Source: Warburgia ugandensis
Lineage: Eukaryota > Streptophyta > Magnoliopsida > Canellales > Canellaceae
DNA: 64,000 nucleotides
Reading direction: 5' to 3'
Assembly (NCBI GenBank): GCA_035236585.1
Contig: CP141136.1
Location: 32,014,949-32,078,948 of the forward strand
The notes under the pieces were generated by a model. It made no database searches. It saw only the letters and a list, made by a program, of their open reading frames with translations, and was not told the origin of the DNA. Numbering within the stretch: position 1 is the stretch's first letter; every line of letters starts with the position of its first letter. Made by a program: the position numbers and the translations under genes. Below, one piece after another: positions 1 through 11,794 of this stretch.

Positions 1-115
1 ACTCAAGTTTTGTGTAGAAATTTATATTGAAAAATGTCTTTTGTTGCTTTCATTTCAAAGATTTATGAAAAAATTCTATAAAAATTGGGGTCATCATAGT
101 TGCTTTGCTACCATC

Positions 116-466
116 TGTGATGACCCGCGGTTTAAAATGATTTTTTCTCAATTCTTTTTGAAAAGTAAGGCCTCTAGTTAAAATTTCTTTTTAAAAGACA
201 AATAGTGGAAACAATTTTTAATGAAAAGATTTTTACAAAAACCCTAAGTGTCATTACTACTTTTATAAACAAGGATCTGATAGTAAAATGATCATTTCAT
301 TTTTACTAAAAATATGGAAGAGTTTTTTGTATTTCTCAAATATTACTCATTTTTTGCATGTGATGTGGTATCCTAAAACTCAAAATACGGAAGTCTAAAT
401 TCAAAAATTCTTCAAAAATAACTTAGAAATTATACAAAGTGAAATTTAAAAATTGGGGTTGTTACA
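116..466 (-). mobile_element. Short LTR remnant, LTR family 1 (reverse strand)
   Basis: Read on the minus strand this piece starts TGTAACAACCCC and ends CGGGTCATCACA, the TG...CA termini seen in the LTRs at 15013-19888 and 21683-25753. The about 80 bases before its end (plus positions 116-200) also align by eye with the ends of those LTRs. At about 350 bp it is far shorter than the 4-5 kb relatives, so most of the LTR is missing. The five bases on either side do not match, so no target duplication is visible. It is an old fossil of a Ty3/gypsy-type element. Confidence 0.6.
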
Positions 467-469
467 TCC

Positions 470-2503
470 TTTTAAAATTTCTCACAAGCACATGAATCAA
501 CATAGTAATTGTAGACGAGTGAGGTTGATCCCATGAGGAATCTCACATATTTGTATGTTTATTGAATCTTATTTAAATTGCTAATCCTAGCCAAAGAAAG
601 GTTGTATTTTCTTAAACTAGGAAAGTAAATAACATGGAAATGAAAAGATGCATGGAGTTAGAAACATGAACTAAAGAACACTTTCTAAAAATAAAACTTC
701 TAAAAACTAAAATTAAAACTTTCTAAACTAACATACTTAAGGTCTAATCTAAGATGCAACTACTTTAAATATGAATCATGTAATCTAAACATTCAACCTA
801 AATTAATCAATGAATCAATTTAATACTAAACAAACAACAAAGGGGGAGTACTCATGGTTCATGGAATCAAATTTGTATTATTTTAATTAAACTCTTACAT
901 GAATTGTGTGCATGCACAATGGAAGAAAATTGTGCCTAATTCAATAACATGGAAACAACTACTTTTAACTTCCTTCTTTAAGTTCCAATAATATCTATGC
1001 ACATCACCAATGGAGAATCAATGAGAAAGATAGTGAAAGAGATGGAAACAAAATATAAGCAAGGAATAAGCACTTGAAAGATAAGGAGTTGAAGGAAGAA
1101 CGAAGAACAACTAACTTGATCTTAAGGTTACCATCTCTTGGTTGTCACTATGATAGATTGATAGCCTCGGGGTGCAAGGATCCAAAGCATAAAATAAGAA
1201 GCAAACAAGGAAGGAAAACAAATAAAGAATAAGAAGCATGAAACTAGAAATCATAGCAAGCAACAAGGAATGCAAAAGAATAAGGAAAACTAACCTAAAA
1301 CTTGGAAGAATTCAACTAGGAAGGCTTAAAATGACGATGGAGATTGGAGCATCAAATGGAGAAGCAGACATGGAGCTTTGAAGGTTGAAACCCTAGGGAA
1401 GCAAGGTGAAGAGGGAGCAGCACCTTTTTAGGGAGGAGGTGTCTCCAACCTTTTATGTCTATTTGTGGAAGCCCTAAGAGTGATTTATATATTGGTTTTC
1501 TCCTTCTAAAGTTAGTAGAATTCTATCCTAAGTAAAGGGAAAAGATAAGATAAGGTTAAGGAAAGATATGGGTAAGATATAAGGGGAATTAGAAGTCGAA
1601 CTCTAGGAAAGTGGGAAACTAGGAAGGTGAGTGGAAAGTGGAAAGGAGATGAGATAGCTAGGTAGAAAGAAATGGAATTAGAAGGTGTAACATCTGGGGG
1701 GAGCAACTTCTCAAGAAAGTTGTCATGGAACTCCCTTCTTTAAGTGGCATTTCATGTGGAAGGTAGGAAAGAGGGAGGAAAGAGATGGAAAGATGGATAG
1801 ATAGAGAGTGAAACAAAGAAAAGAAGAAGAAAGATAAATACAAGGAATCTTTGCCCATTAGTCTATCTTAGACTACATATCTTCCATGTTGACAATTCAA
1901 CTTACCTTATTACTAATCCACTTGAAATTCATGATTTTTTTCAACCAATAAGTGCTTGAAATTCTAACTAATCGTGTGGCTCCATTGTGTCATAGCTTAT
2001 ATGGCATGATGACTCACTTTGATGACTCCTATGGCTTTTCTTCATGGCTTATATCTTTGATGGCTTAGGTGGCCCTCATGGCTTGAATTCATATGCTAAG
2101 GTGGTGGAGTTACATAGTTCCAAGGCTAATCACCTTAAACTCAATTGCTTGTCCTAGGATGATCTTAACCCTTGCTTGAGCCTGAAATTGCTGGCAATAG
2201 ACCCTAACTTTCTAAGCTTGATCTTATTCCTTAATTCTCATCTTGATCGATCTTAGCTATTAGATCCTCATCTCAATACCTACAAAAGATAAAAAAAGAT
2301 CTAAAAAATTCTAAAAAATTATATCAGTTGACATTCTTACTCTGAATTAGCCTCTAAACATACAAAATATCAAACTTTTGAATCATTAGCTCAGAAATGC
2401 ATGTATTATAAATTTTCAAAAAAACCCTAGAATAACATTATAATTTATAGCACATGGACTACTAATTGGGTATTTCTTTTATACAAAATTGGATACTTAT
2501 CAC
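470..2503 (-). mobile_element. LTR of a Ty3/gypsy-like element, LTR family 2 (3' LTR, reverse strand)
   Basis: On the minus strand the LTR begins TGATAAGTATCC near 2503, immediately after a polypurine tract, so it is the 3' LTR of a reverse-strand element whose body lay to the right. It contains a TATA-like segment and a CTTAGGGCTTCC block near 1470 that also occurs in the LTRs at 4-14 kb. It ends near 470 with a block (GTGAGATTCCT...GGGATCAACCTC) that recurs at 13440-13530. No protein-coding content is seen. Boundaries are approximate, especially the left one, and no target duplication was found. Confidence 0.55.
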
Positions 2504-2545
2504 ATTCTTCCCCCCTTTAAAGAAATTTTGTCCTTGAAATTCTTT
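2504..2545 (-). other. Polypurine tract next to an LTR
   Basis: The minus strand reads TTTAAAGGGGGGAAGAATG after a GGACAAAATTTC stretch. This arrangement is typical of the 3' end of Ty3/gypsy internal regions, where the purine run primes plus-strand synthesis next to the 3' LTR. It fixes the orientation of the LTR at 470-2503. Confidence 0.6.
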
Positions 2546-3624
2546 TCACATCATTCCTCAAAATTTTATGATTCCAACTTTAATCTCATCACTTACTAAC
2601 ATATCTTTTCTATCCATTTGCCAAATAGTTATTCTAGAGGTATCCAGGAAGAAGAAAAAATATGAAATTGTATTAAGAATTATGTACAAAAAATAGGACA
2701 TCATGTTTGGATGAATTTTCATATATAGAAACTTTAAAAAGAAAAATTCTATATTGCATTCCAATATTTGTTAATAGAAGATTGAACCAAGGAATCAAAG
2801 ATTTATAGAGTAGTGTACAAAAGAGTTTAATTTTGTGAATTGGAGACTCAACACTGCTATAACAAAAGTTGCAAAACCTTATGCATGGCCTAATATTTTT
2901 GTAGAATATATATCTCTACAAATAATAATAGAACAAGTATCGAAAGGCAATGAAAAAAGCAAGAAAGAGATGTTGAAATTTGGGGAGCCACCATGTCCCT
3001 ACCATCTATTGTTGTACGCTATGTTGTTGCTAGAAAACAAAACAAGCAAGCAAGACTATTTCATCTTATCCTAAAATTCCTCACTATTATAGTAACTGGA
3101 GGAAGGTAGCAAGGTAATGGAGGGACTCAGGGAGCCACCATGTCTTTGCCACATTAGGACTTGTATCTAAAGCAAGCAAAGGTTAATTCCTTCTTTTGTA
3201 TTGTAATACAACTATAGTGAAGAGATATTAGAGCAAACCAATCTTGATAGAGTTGTCGTATCCTATATAGAGCCACATCTGCAATACTATACAGTATGCT
3301 AGATCATATAACTACTACCGTTTTACCACAAGTAGAACTAGTTGGCGAACTTGCATTTTCACTCGTTCCAGGAGTTGGAGGCTTAATCACTATCATCTTT
3401 TCTAGTTCCTTCAGGTGAGACTTTAGCATTCTATGCCCCTGTGCAAAAAAGGGTGCAGCTAAAGACCATAGTCTAGTCAACTGCAACTAGACCTCACTGA
3501 CAAGCCTTAAACTTTCATTCTTTGTTAAGACAGGTACTAACACATAGATTTATAAATCAAGGAAAGGAAGTACGTTAAATGATTTCACTTGATTCCTAAA
3601 CTTTAGTGAAAGACCAAGAAGGCC
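2546..3624. other. No recognisable gene; possible eroded element interior
   Basis: About 1.1 kb without a recognisable gene. It should be the interior of the reverse-strand element that owns the polypurine tract at 2504-2545, but I could not identify pol domains. A short phrase, GGGAGCCACCATGTC, occurs twice (near 2980 and 3130). The 79-codon open frame at 2835-3074 and the 60-codon reverse frame at 3304-3486 resemble nothing I know and are likely chance frames. Confidence 0.5.
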
Positions 3625-3990
3625 TACTTGTGTGAGGGCTAAGCCAGTAGTGAGATTCCACTTTGGAAGAGCTAAGATTATAAACATGTGTCATGACCTA
3701 CATGCCAAGGGATAGTCTTAGGTGGACAATTTCTTTAGGGTGTAGGCCTCTTGAAAGGTAATGAAGGTTTCCTCGGGCCGAAGGGCGATTGTCCCTCGAG
3801 TACAAAGGCAAAAGGGAGCTTAATTCCAAGAGCTAACCATTGAGCAAGGACAAAGTTTAGCCTTAGTAATCTAATGGTGTTGAGTGGAAAAGCCATTGCT
3901 CAATGGATAAAAGTTATTCTAGGGATAACATGCTAATTTTTTCCAAGAGTTCACATTGACAGCAAGGTTTAAACCTCAATGTTAGGACTC
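3625..3990 (+). pseudogene. rrn26: Mitochondrial 26S rRNA fragment in the nucleus (NUMT)
   Basis: This stretch is a decayed copy of the 3' part of a large-subunit rRNA gene, in sense orientation. The core at 3901-3990 follows the near-universal domain V sequence (GGATAAAAGTTA, CTAGGGATAACA, CCAAGAGTTCACAT, AAGGTTT, CCTCAATGT). The preceding part (GGGCTAAGCCAGTAGTGAG, CATGTGTCATGACCTAC, GTTTCCTCGGGCC, CTCGAGTACAAAGGC, AAGGGAGCTT) fits plant mitochondrial rrn26, as I remember it, better than plastid 23S. Most differences from the conserved rRNA look like C-to-T or G-to-A changes, as expected of methylated nuclear DNA. It stops where an LTR begins near 4000. It cannot be functional as an isolated fragment. 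The left boundary is uncertain; more decayed homology could extend to about 3490. Confidence 0.82.
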
Positions 3991-4012
3991 CTAAATTAAT
4001 ATATTCAAGAGC

Positions 4013-4032
4013 ATATATATATATATATATAT
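4013..4032. repeat. (TA)n microsatellite
   Basis: An uninterrupted TA dinucleotide run near the start of the 5' LTR of element A. Confidence 0.9.
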
Positions 4033-5076
4033 TATGCATACCTCTATATTTAACAGGTTTTAGCCCTAGAAATAATTTAAACATCACGAATTCTATATTT
4101 TATAAGTTTAGGGTACAAATGAAAAAAATGCACAAATTTGGCCCAAAAATTCTATATTTAATAGGTTTTAGCTCGAGAAGTTTTATAAGGAGCTATGTGA
4201 TTTTTTCCATACAAGGTGGTGAGTTGCACTCAATCACACATTTTTACATGAGAAAAATAAGAAATAAAGGTGGAGAAAATAAAGGAGGCGAGGAAAAAGA
4301 TAATTTATAAAAAGTCTATGGTTGAAAATCATCCTTATGTTTGAAGCATTTAAAAGGTAAGTCTATCCTTGTTTATGCATATCCTAAGAAACCAATGAGA
4401 ATTTAATCAAACAAGGATGGACCAATAAGAAGATAGATTGCAATGAAGATGAGACTCAAGACCCATTGGTGGACATCTTTTTTGGTAGGCTGCTCACCTA
4501 CAAAATAGGAGAAAAACATCCCAATTCAAGGGGAGAGACATCCCATTCTATTTGAGTGTAAATAGAAGGAAAAACCTAGAGTAGATAAGAAAATCTCAAA
4601 CAAATCTATGTTATCCACTCTAAGACATACTATCCAATGATGGAGAGAAAAAGTGCTACAAAGAAGATCCTTGTGTATTAGGAATCCTCAACTGAATCTT
4701 ATTCACTCAAGTAAAGATAAAGATGAACCAAAGGCCAAGAATGAAGCAAAGAAAAGTTGTAAACCCTAACCTCCATCTCATACAATGGAATCAAAATGAG
4801 ATAAGAACGAAAGGAAAATTCCAATTCACTCATATTCTTCCCATCTTACTTCCCGACATTCCCCTCTAAGCAATTACACCTTTCTTTTTTTCATCTTCTC
4901 TCAAATCCCACCATCGAATCCAACACATTGTCCCTACTAATCCTTGAGATCCACACCCCTCACTTTCTCTCTTATCCCCTTCTATTCTTCCTCCATCCAT
5001 CACATAACCATTCTTCCCTCCACTCATCTTTATGATTTTGGCCATTAACCTCTTAGGGCTTCCACCTTAGAAAATT

Positions 5077-5086
5077 TATAAATAGA
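5077..5086 (+). promoter_or_regulatory. TATA box of the 5' LTR
   Basis: TATAAATAGA follows the TTAGGGCTTCCACC block and is conserved at the matching place in the 3' LTR (11785-11794). It is the likely core promoter that once started the element's RNA. This is inferred from motif and position only. Confidence 0.55.
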
Positions 5087-6687
5087 GGTGAGAAAGATAG
5101 AACAAAGGATCTCTTACTTTTTCCTATAAGCTATAGCCAAACCTTGGAGAAATAGAGGAAGAAAGGTCATTCTCACCAACTATCTCATTAATGCACACAT
5201 CTACATCCTTAGAGAAGAAGTAAGAGTCTTAACCATTGATTCCCCTTCCTTTTCTTCTTCTCAAATCCTCTTTCATCTCTTTCTTTCCTTAACCTTCACT
5301 CACATGCATCCTCCTTTACCCATCTCTTCCATGCCGCGCACCACCTCACATTGCACGCATTCACCATTACATGCATCTCCGTCTCACCTACACCCACCTT
5401 ACACCTTAATCTTGCATGCATCATCTTCCATTCACACTTTCATGCATTCCCTTAATCACTCTAACTTACATGTCCTCCATCCTTCTTCACTTACTTTTCA
5501 TCCATTTTAACCTTTTACCTCCATGCCTCTCCCACTATCTTAACCTACACACCCTTGCTTAGCACCCTTATTCCTACACACCTCCATCCTCTCTATGATT
5601 ACACACACATCCCTCTCCTTTGTTATCATTACATGCATAACCCCCTTCTCTTTCCATTTTTTTTTTTTTTGGAATTTGTGAATAAAAAGATGGAAAGGAA
5701 GAATTCTTGTGCCGCTTTCTATGGCAATCAAGGATTCTTTCATTCCTAAAGTTTGGTTGATAAGAAACTAAATCCATCCATATAACCTCCATATTTTTCA
5801 ACTAAAGGCATCATGTTGAAGAGTAGGAAGACTTTAAGGCAAGTACCTAGTTCGTTCATCATCTCCTTTTGTTAGAATTAGATGAGTCCTAAACGAGGGT
5901 CCACTATCTCCATTTTATATTTTCTTTTTCTAATTCCTTTTCAAGGTGGGTGCTTCTCTCTATGGCTCACTCTCCCTTAGCATGAACACTTCAATCTCCT
6001 CTTGCTTTATCCTAAAAATCTGTGCTCCTTCATAGAGTTTCTAGTTAAGGAGAAGCACAAATTTATTTTACTTTTTATACTTTATCTCTTCTTCTTTTCT
6101 TCTTGAAGTTTAGCAATTATTGGATTTGGATTTGATCTTTGGGTGAGTGACATGTTGGATTACAGATGAGAAAAAATTGGTGGTAGTTTAGTGTATTATA
6201 GGTTGAAAAAGCATGCAAGCTTTGTTGAGTGACACAACAAGAGAGTTGTAAAGGGAAATTCAAGCCTACGATAAAGAAGCAGATGTGTAGCGATCCTAAT
6301 TCAACTAAAGATTCCTATAGATGACACTTTAATGAAGTTTTATTTGCTTTATTTGTTCTTTTCTTCACTTTATGTAATCATTTCCTTATATTTGAATTTA
6401 CATTAATGAAAGTAGCTTTATATTTCTTAATTAGTTTACTTTTACTTTTCTTGCTTTAGTTAGCTACTTTAGTTTGTTTGCTTAAGTTTAGCTTTAGTTA
6501 GTTGCTTTAGTTTATTTGCTTAAGTTTAATTTACTTTCCTTCAATGTTGGCTAGGTTAGAGTAAAGTAACTTAGGTTTTAATTGAACTTGTTTATCTAAG
6601 AGTCCTCTCGGATCAACCCATATTTGCTTTGTCTATACTGTAATAGATCCATGCAGTTGAGGTAATTATTAAAGCACATCAAGTTTT

Positions 6688-6702
6688 TGGCACCATTGCC
6701 AA
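6688..6702 (+). other. Primer-binding site of element A
   Basis: TGGCACCATTGCCAA starts seven bases after the LTR end. It resembles the TGGCGCCGTTGCCGG site of Tat/Athila-type plant elements, which pairs with a tRNA 3' end to prime minus-strand synthesis. It marks the border between 5' LTR and leader. Confidence 0.65.
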
Positions 6703-8149
6703 AGACTCACAAAGGAGTTTTAATTATGATCTAAGTTTTCTTTACTTTATCACTAATCATAGTCTTATGATTGCAGATAAAATAGTTGTACTTTTTATTT
6801 ATTTATCATTTTCCTTATTCCTGAAGATATTCGATACTCACTTGTCTTTTTATTTGTGTAGAAATTTGGAGGACTTGAAGGAAGATTTAAGATCATTTTA
6901 TTTATTTTTTATTTGAGTGAATTATAATGAGTCCAATCTTATAATTTTTATATACCATCATTCATTTAACTTAAAAAAAAAAGAAGTTGTAATAATATAG
7001 ATCAAGAGTGGGCCATCCTAACTAGAAAAGGAGGTGGCATTGTATATGGATCCACCCTTGTACACGAAGACTAATTCTAGGACTCCATGATGAGTTATTC
7101 TTATTTTCTTTCATTTCCTAGATCAAGGTTACATTAATAGTTTAATTTTACATTGTGAATAGTAGTATAAAAGAATATAGTTGTGTCGCATACTATTTAG
7201 GATTGTTGCATTAGTAAGCAACTGCTTAACAAATATAGCTTAAGCTTAGCTATAACTCAAGGACATAGGCAATCAGGGTTATAGCGTCCAGTCTGTGGAG
7301 GCCCTGGCCCTTCATTAAGTAGCATAAAGGTGGTTACATTAGATCTATTACTTTCTTTGATAATAGGACATGTTATATGCTTTAAGGCATATATATATAT
7401 ATATATATATATATTTGTGTTAATCGAACTTCGTGGGATTTCTCAAAAGATCAGAAAATGTACTTACCCTAAAAGTTCAAGGGTGGATTTTATCACCATC
7501 CCTTGGACCACCTTGGTTAAATATTACCTTACACGTAACCGTAGCTTCAAAAAATTAATTAAAATCAATCTAGAAGAGACTTATAGTAGCTTTCGAGCTC
7601 ATAGGACCCTCTTAGAAGGAGGTGACTTATTGTCACTCCAATGATCCCTATCTAATTAACTGTGTTGGTATTTAAACGACTAGCTTTGCCAACACATTTG
7701 ATGACTCAGATCACCTCTCGATGACTAAGGAGAGTGTGAAGGTTTGATTAAGACTAAGATCTAACTGGTAAGCAATATGACAAGTCTGAAAGAGAGGATG
7801 AGCTACCTATGTTAGATGTAACGTAAAAGCTACACTCCTATAAAGAAAGTAAAGAGAAATAAATCTTTCAGCTTGTTTTCTTAGGGTTAGAAATATTGAG
7901 TGTCTTTGTTTGTTTGTGTGTTTGTTTGCATCATACACCATATAGGTTGCAATGGCTAGTTTAGGCTTCCTAGACTAGGTAGCTAAAAAAGAAAGTACTC
8001 TTTTGTTGTATGTAAAGTAGAGTCCATTATACTAACCATTGATGTATGCTAGGCTGTCGATCATTGAACCTAGACTCGAAGCTCTTATATCTAGAGATCT
8101 GATGGACCACAAGACAAGGGTTATGGAATCAAGTCGATATCAATAATCT
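6703..8149 (+). other. Leader of element A, noncoding
   Basis: About 1.4 kb between primer site and gag remnant with no convincing coding. A (TA)n run lies at 7389-7414. The part around 7455-7780 (AAGGGTGGATTT, AGGACCCTCTTA, ATCTAACTGGTAAGCA) matches, in reverse complement, the leader of the reverse-strand element at 32040-32390, so the two elements are related. The first part, to about 7540, is repeated at 13674-14535. The 104-codon frame at 7330-7644 lies inside this shared noncoding leader and is not a gene. Confidence 0.6.
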
Positions 8150-9320
8150 AGAAGTAGACATGGCCAACAAAGCAGTTGAGGTTAAGCCTTTGAGAGACTA
8201 TTCTACCCTGCCAGCAACTAACACAGAACACTTCTAGTTAAAACTAGGAGTAATTCAAATTTTACCAACTTTTTATGGTTGGATAAAGAGGAGCCATATC
8301 ATCATTCAAGGAATTTCTTAACATGTGTGCGACCTTCAAGTACCGTACTTTTATGATGAGTCCATTGGGTTGAGACCATTTCCTTTTTCTTTGAAAGATA
8401 AGACAAAGGCATGGCTCAACTCATTAGAGGTAGGTCCATCACATCATGGGATCAACTATCCAGGAAATTCTTGAACAAGTTTTTTCCTTGTCCATGCAAC
8501 TAATGCTTTTAGGAGGGGGATAATAAACTTCCACCAAAAAGAAGGTGAACATTTCTATGAATGCTAGAAGAGATGGAAGGACTTGTTATTGAAGTGTCCT
8601 CACTACGGATAAAATTGACAAAATTGATAGTCTTACTTAGATGTTACAGTGTTCATGAGTGTTGTTGTTTTCTAATAGATCTTTGCTACAAAATTAATTT
8701 GAGCTCTACATATTTAGCTCTACATTCCCTTACAATTTTTTGGAATATTGCATTCAAAAATCCTATCCATACTAATCCGTATTCTAAGACTTACAATCCT
8801 GATGGCTAGGTATCCTAATTTTCATGGTCATAGAATAACAATAAGGAAGGACCATCTAGGTTTCCCCCTCATTAACCTTTTCTTAGAGCCCTAACTTCAT
8901 ATTAACTTGTACCACAACAACCATTTTCTCCATGATAAAGGAAACAATATTTAAAAGAGAGCCTTAGTTTGATTATGTAGGGTTCATTGGACTTTCAAAA
9001 TGATATTAAAAAAATAATGCACACCCACTCACAATCTATTGCACAGCTAGAGTACTAATTGGGTTAAATTGCTGCTACTCCTATTGAGAGGGAAAAGGAA
9101 AAATTTTCTAGTCAGCCTATGCCCAATCCTAAGGGCTAATATGAGATTGGTACAACGTTTAATGAGAAGAAATTTCTTGAACAGACACAATCCATAACTA
9201 CCCTTAGGAGTGGCAAAATAATAGAAAATCATGTTGGTTTGACTAAAGAAAATGAGCAGGTTGAGGGAAAAGAAAGCCCTATAAAAATTTGAAATGGAAA
9301 AATAAAGGAAAAAACTACCT
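8150..9320 (+). pseudogene. gag: gag (to protease junction) remnant of element A
   Basis: Short matches to the capsid region of plant Ty3/gypsy gag are spread over the three forward frames: KAWLNSL-like residues near 8410, SITSWDQLSRKFLNKFFP near 8435-8485, and an EGEHFYE-like motif near 8545. Further on, near 9190, TTLRSGKII matches the block that precedes protease in Tat/Athila elements. The reading frame is broken many times. It is a fossil of the structural gene. Pol, which should follow, is not recognisable. Confidence 0.7.
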
Positions 9321-10095
9321 TATACTTCTACTTACCCTAATCATATCTTTCAAAACAATCTTTGTTTACCCTTATACCCCTTATTTTGATAACCATGTCC
9401 TAAGCACATGTTTTGTCCTAATAGAAGTCATAACTTGATCTTAGGAGAAGTATGACTTGGATGTAATTATAAATGAATATGGAATGAGGTAGAATGTAAC
9501 ATCGTAATTGTTTATATCTTTCATGTGATCATTATCAGATTCTTTCTAAAGTTATCATTCTTTAGGATGAAATATGTCAAAATTTAGCTTTGGTAACATT
9601 ATCTTACTCACATATTGATAAGAAATTTACTTATATCTGAGTACCAAGTATATCTTGTGAGATTTAGAGTCCAAGCATACTTTTGGATAGTTATTTAGGT
9701 TATAATTTACTAGAAAACTGATAATTATGTATATTGGCTATATTCAAACACTCACATTAGGAGGTTGATGAAATAATGGAATATCTTCAGCATAGGGGTA
9801 GGATTTTAAACTGTTGGCCATTTTTAGTAGCATGCTAAAGTTAGGAATTTAATGAATACTAAATAGAAGATAACTTTCTCAGATAAGCAAAGGACTTTCA
9901 TAAAAGTTTTGAAATATTTATGCATATCATTTCTAGAAACTCTTACTAGATATTCAATTCATTAAAGGTAACCTAGGAGTTTAAAGACTTTTTATGTATG
10001 CTAAATGTAGGCAACAACACCTGTGAAAGTAGTTAGGATTTTCTTTAGATTTCTTGTTTTTAAAATTTGTAGTTTTGCATGAGGACTAGCAAAAT
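9321..10095 (+). other. Interior of element A with no recognisable pol
   Basis: AT-rich sequence between the gag remnant and the polypurine tract. No reverse transcriptase, RNase H or integrase motif is visible. A normal element would carry several kilobases of pol here, so most of the coding region was lost or never present. Confidence 0.5.
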
Positions 10096-10112
10096 CCAAG
10101 TTTGGGGGTATT
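10096..10112 (+). other. Polypurine tract of element A
   Basis: CCAAGTTTGGGGGTATT just before the LTR-start TGA is the hallmark 3' context of Tat/Athila-type elements. It fixes the start of the 3' LTR at 10113. Confidence 0.75.
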
Positions 10113-10113
10113 T

Positions 10114-10218
<105 letters not shown>

Positions 10219-11124
10219 CTTAGTAGGTTGTAGCCCCATAAATAACTTAAACATCACTAATTAAGATTAATTCTATATTTTGCAGATCTAGGATACAAAT
10301 GAAAAAAATGTACAAATTTGGCAATGATAATCTTAAAAGGAGTAAGTTTATTGTCCAAGCTCATGTTCCCGCATTCCAAATATGAAGTCTAGGAATTCAT
10401 GATGATAAGTGGGTGTCATTATCAAAGTTAGACTAGTAAAAAATCATAAGTGAAACATCAACCTTATCTGCACTAAAAAGGGTGTTTGTATCAAAAGTAA
10501 GGTGACAGAATTTCACATGCATGCATACAAGTATTCCACCATCTTGAGAAACCTTTTAAGGAAAGATCAAATCACATATATTTGATACGCATGTAATGAG
10601 AGCTTTTCCGAAACAAAACAAATCAAATTATTTAGGCCCGCACGAGATACATTCCACTCATACTCTCTCTTACTTCACCACAGGATAGGACCACCTAAGG
10701 AGCCACATGATTTTTTCCATGCAAGGCAGTAAGCCACATGTAATCCCACATTTTTTCATAAGAAAAATAAAGAACAAAGGTGAGAAAATGAAGGAGATGT
10801 GGAGAGAGATAATTTTACAGGAACTCCATGATTCAAAATCATCCTTACTTTTGAAGCATTTAAAGGCTAAGACATATCCTATGCAAACAATGAGAATTTA
10901 ATCAAACATGGATGGACCAACAAGAAGATAGATTGCAATGAAGATGAGACTAAAGCCCCATTCGTGGAGATTTTTGTTTTGGTGGCCTACTTGCCTACAA
11001 AATAGGAGAAAAATGTCCTAATTCAAGAGAGGAGATGCCCCACTCTCTTTGAAAGCCATTGTCTAGAGAAAATAAAGGTAGATGGGGAAAAAAAGAAGAA
11101 GGAAAACTTGTAGGAGATAAGAAA

Positions 11125-11213
11125 ATTTTAAAGGAATCTATGCCATCTACCCTAAGGCATGCTATCTCCACATTTTAAAGGAATCTATGCCATCTACCCT
11201 AAGGCATGCTATC
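11125..11213. repeat. 47-bp tandem duplication in the 3' LTR
   Basis: The segment from ATTTTAAAGGAATC to GGCATGCTATC occurs twice in a row (units starting at 11125 and 11172). The matching place in the 5' LTR (near 4590-4640) has one unit, so the duplication arose after insertion. The near-identity of the units makes it younger than the element. Confidence 0.85.
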
Positions 11214-11784
11214 CAATGGTGGAGAGAAAATGAGCTACAAAGAACATCCATGTAGATAACGAACATTCAATTGAATCTGACCCACTCAAGCTAAGATAAA
11301 GCTAATCCAAAAGCCAGGAATGAAGCAAAGAAAAGATATAAACCCTAGCAGCCATCTCATACAATAGAATCAATATGAGATAAGAAACAATGGAAAATTT
11401 CGATCTGCCCATATCCCAACAATCTTGTCCCATTCCTATCTTACTTTCCCACATTCCCCTCCAAACAATTGCACCTTTCTTATTTTCCATCCTTCTTTAT
11501 CTTCATTATTGTTCTTCCTTATCCTTTCCCACCTCTTTCCCTTCTTCTTATATTTCCTTTCCTTTTATCCTTAGATAAATCCCATGTCTCATCTTCTCTC
11601 AAACCCCACCATAGAATCCAACACATTCTCCCTACTCATTCTTGAGTTCCATGCCCCCTCCTTCATTTCGCTCTTGTCCCCTTCTATTCTTCCTTTCATC
11701 TCCATTGCATCCTTACCATTCTTCCTTCCACTCATCCTTATGATCTTAGCAATTCACCTCTTAGGGCTTCCACCTTAGAGATTT

Positions 11785-11794
11785 TATAAATAGA
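11785..11794 (+). promoter_or_regulatory. TATA box of the 3' LTR
   Basis: TATAAATAGA at the position homologous to 5077-5086. Conservation in both LTRs supports it as the core promoter of this family. Confidence 0.55.

Larger units (their letters stand above)
4000..6681 (+). repeat. 5' LTR of element A
   Basis: This is the left copy of the long repeat paired with 10113-13673. Matching landmarks include TAGCCC near 4065/10230, ACAAATTTGG near 4130/10311, the TTAGGGCTTCCACCTTAG plus TATAAATAGAGG block near 5070/11780, and the pyrimidine-rich CATGCATC-studded tract at 5220-5650/11950-12480. It ends in CATCA just before the primer-binding site. A (TA)n run at 4013-4032 sits where the 3' LTR has a long (AC)n run. 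The start is approximate. Confidence 0.7.

Noticed and set aside
3625-3990. Plastid 23S or nuclear 25S rRNA origin
   Set aside because: The segments before domain V (GGGCTAAGCCAGTAGTGAG, CCTCGGGCC, CTCGAGTACAAAGG) fit plant mitochondrial 26S as I know it, not plastid 23S; nuclear 25S differs in the conserved core.
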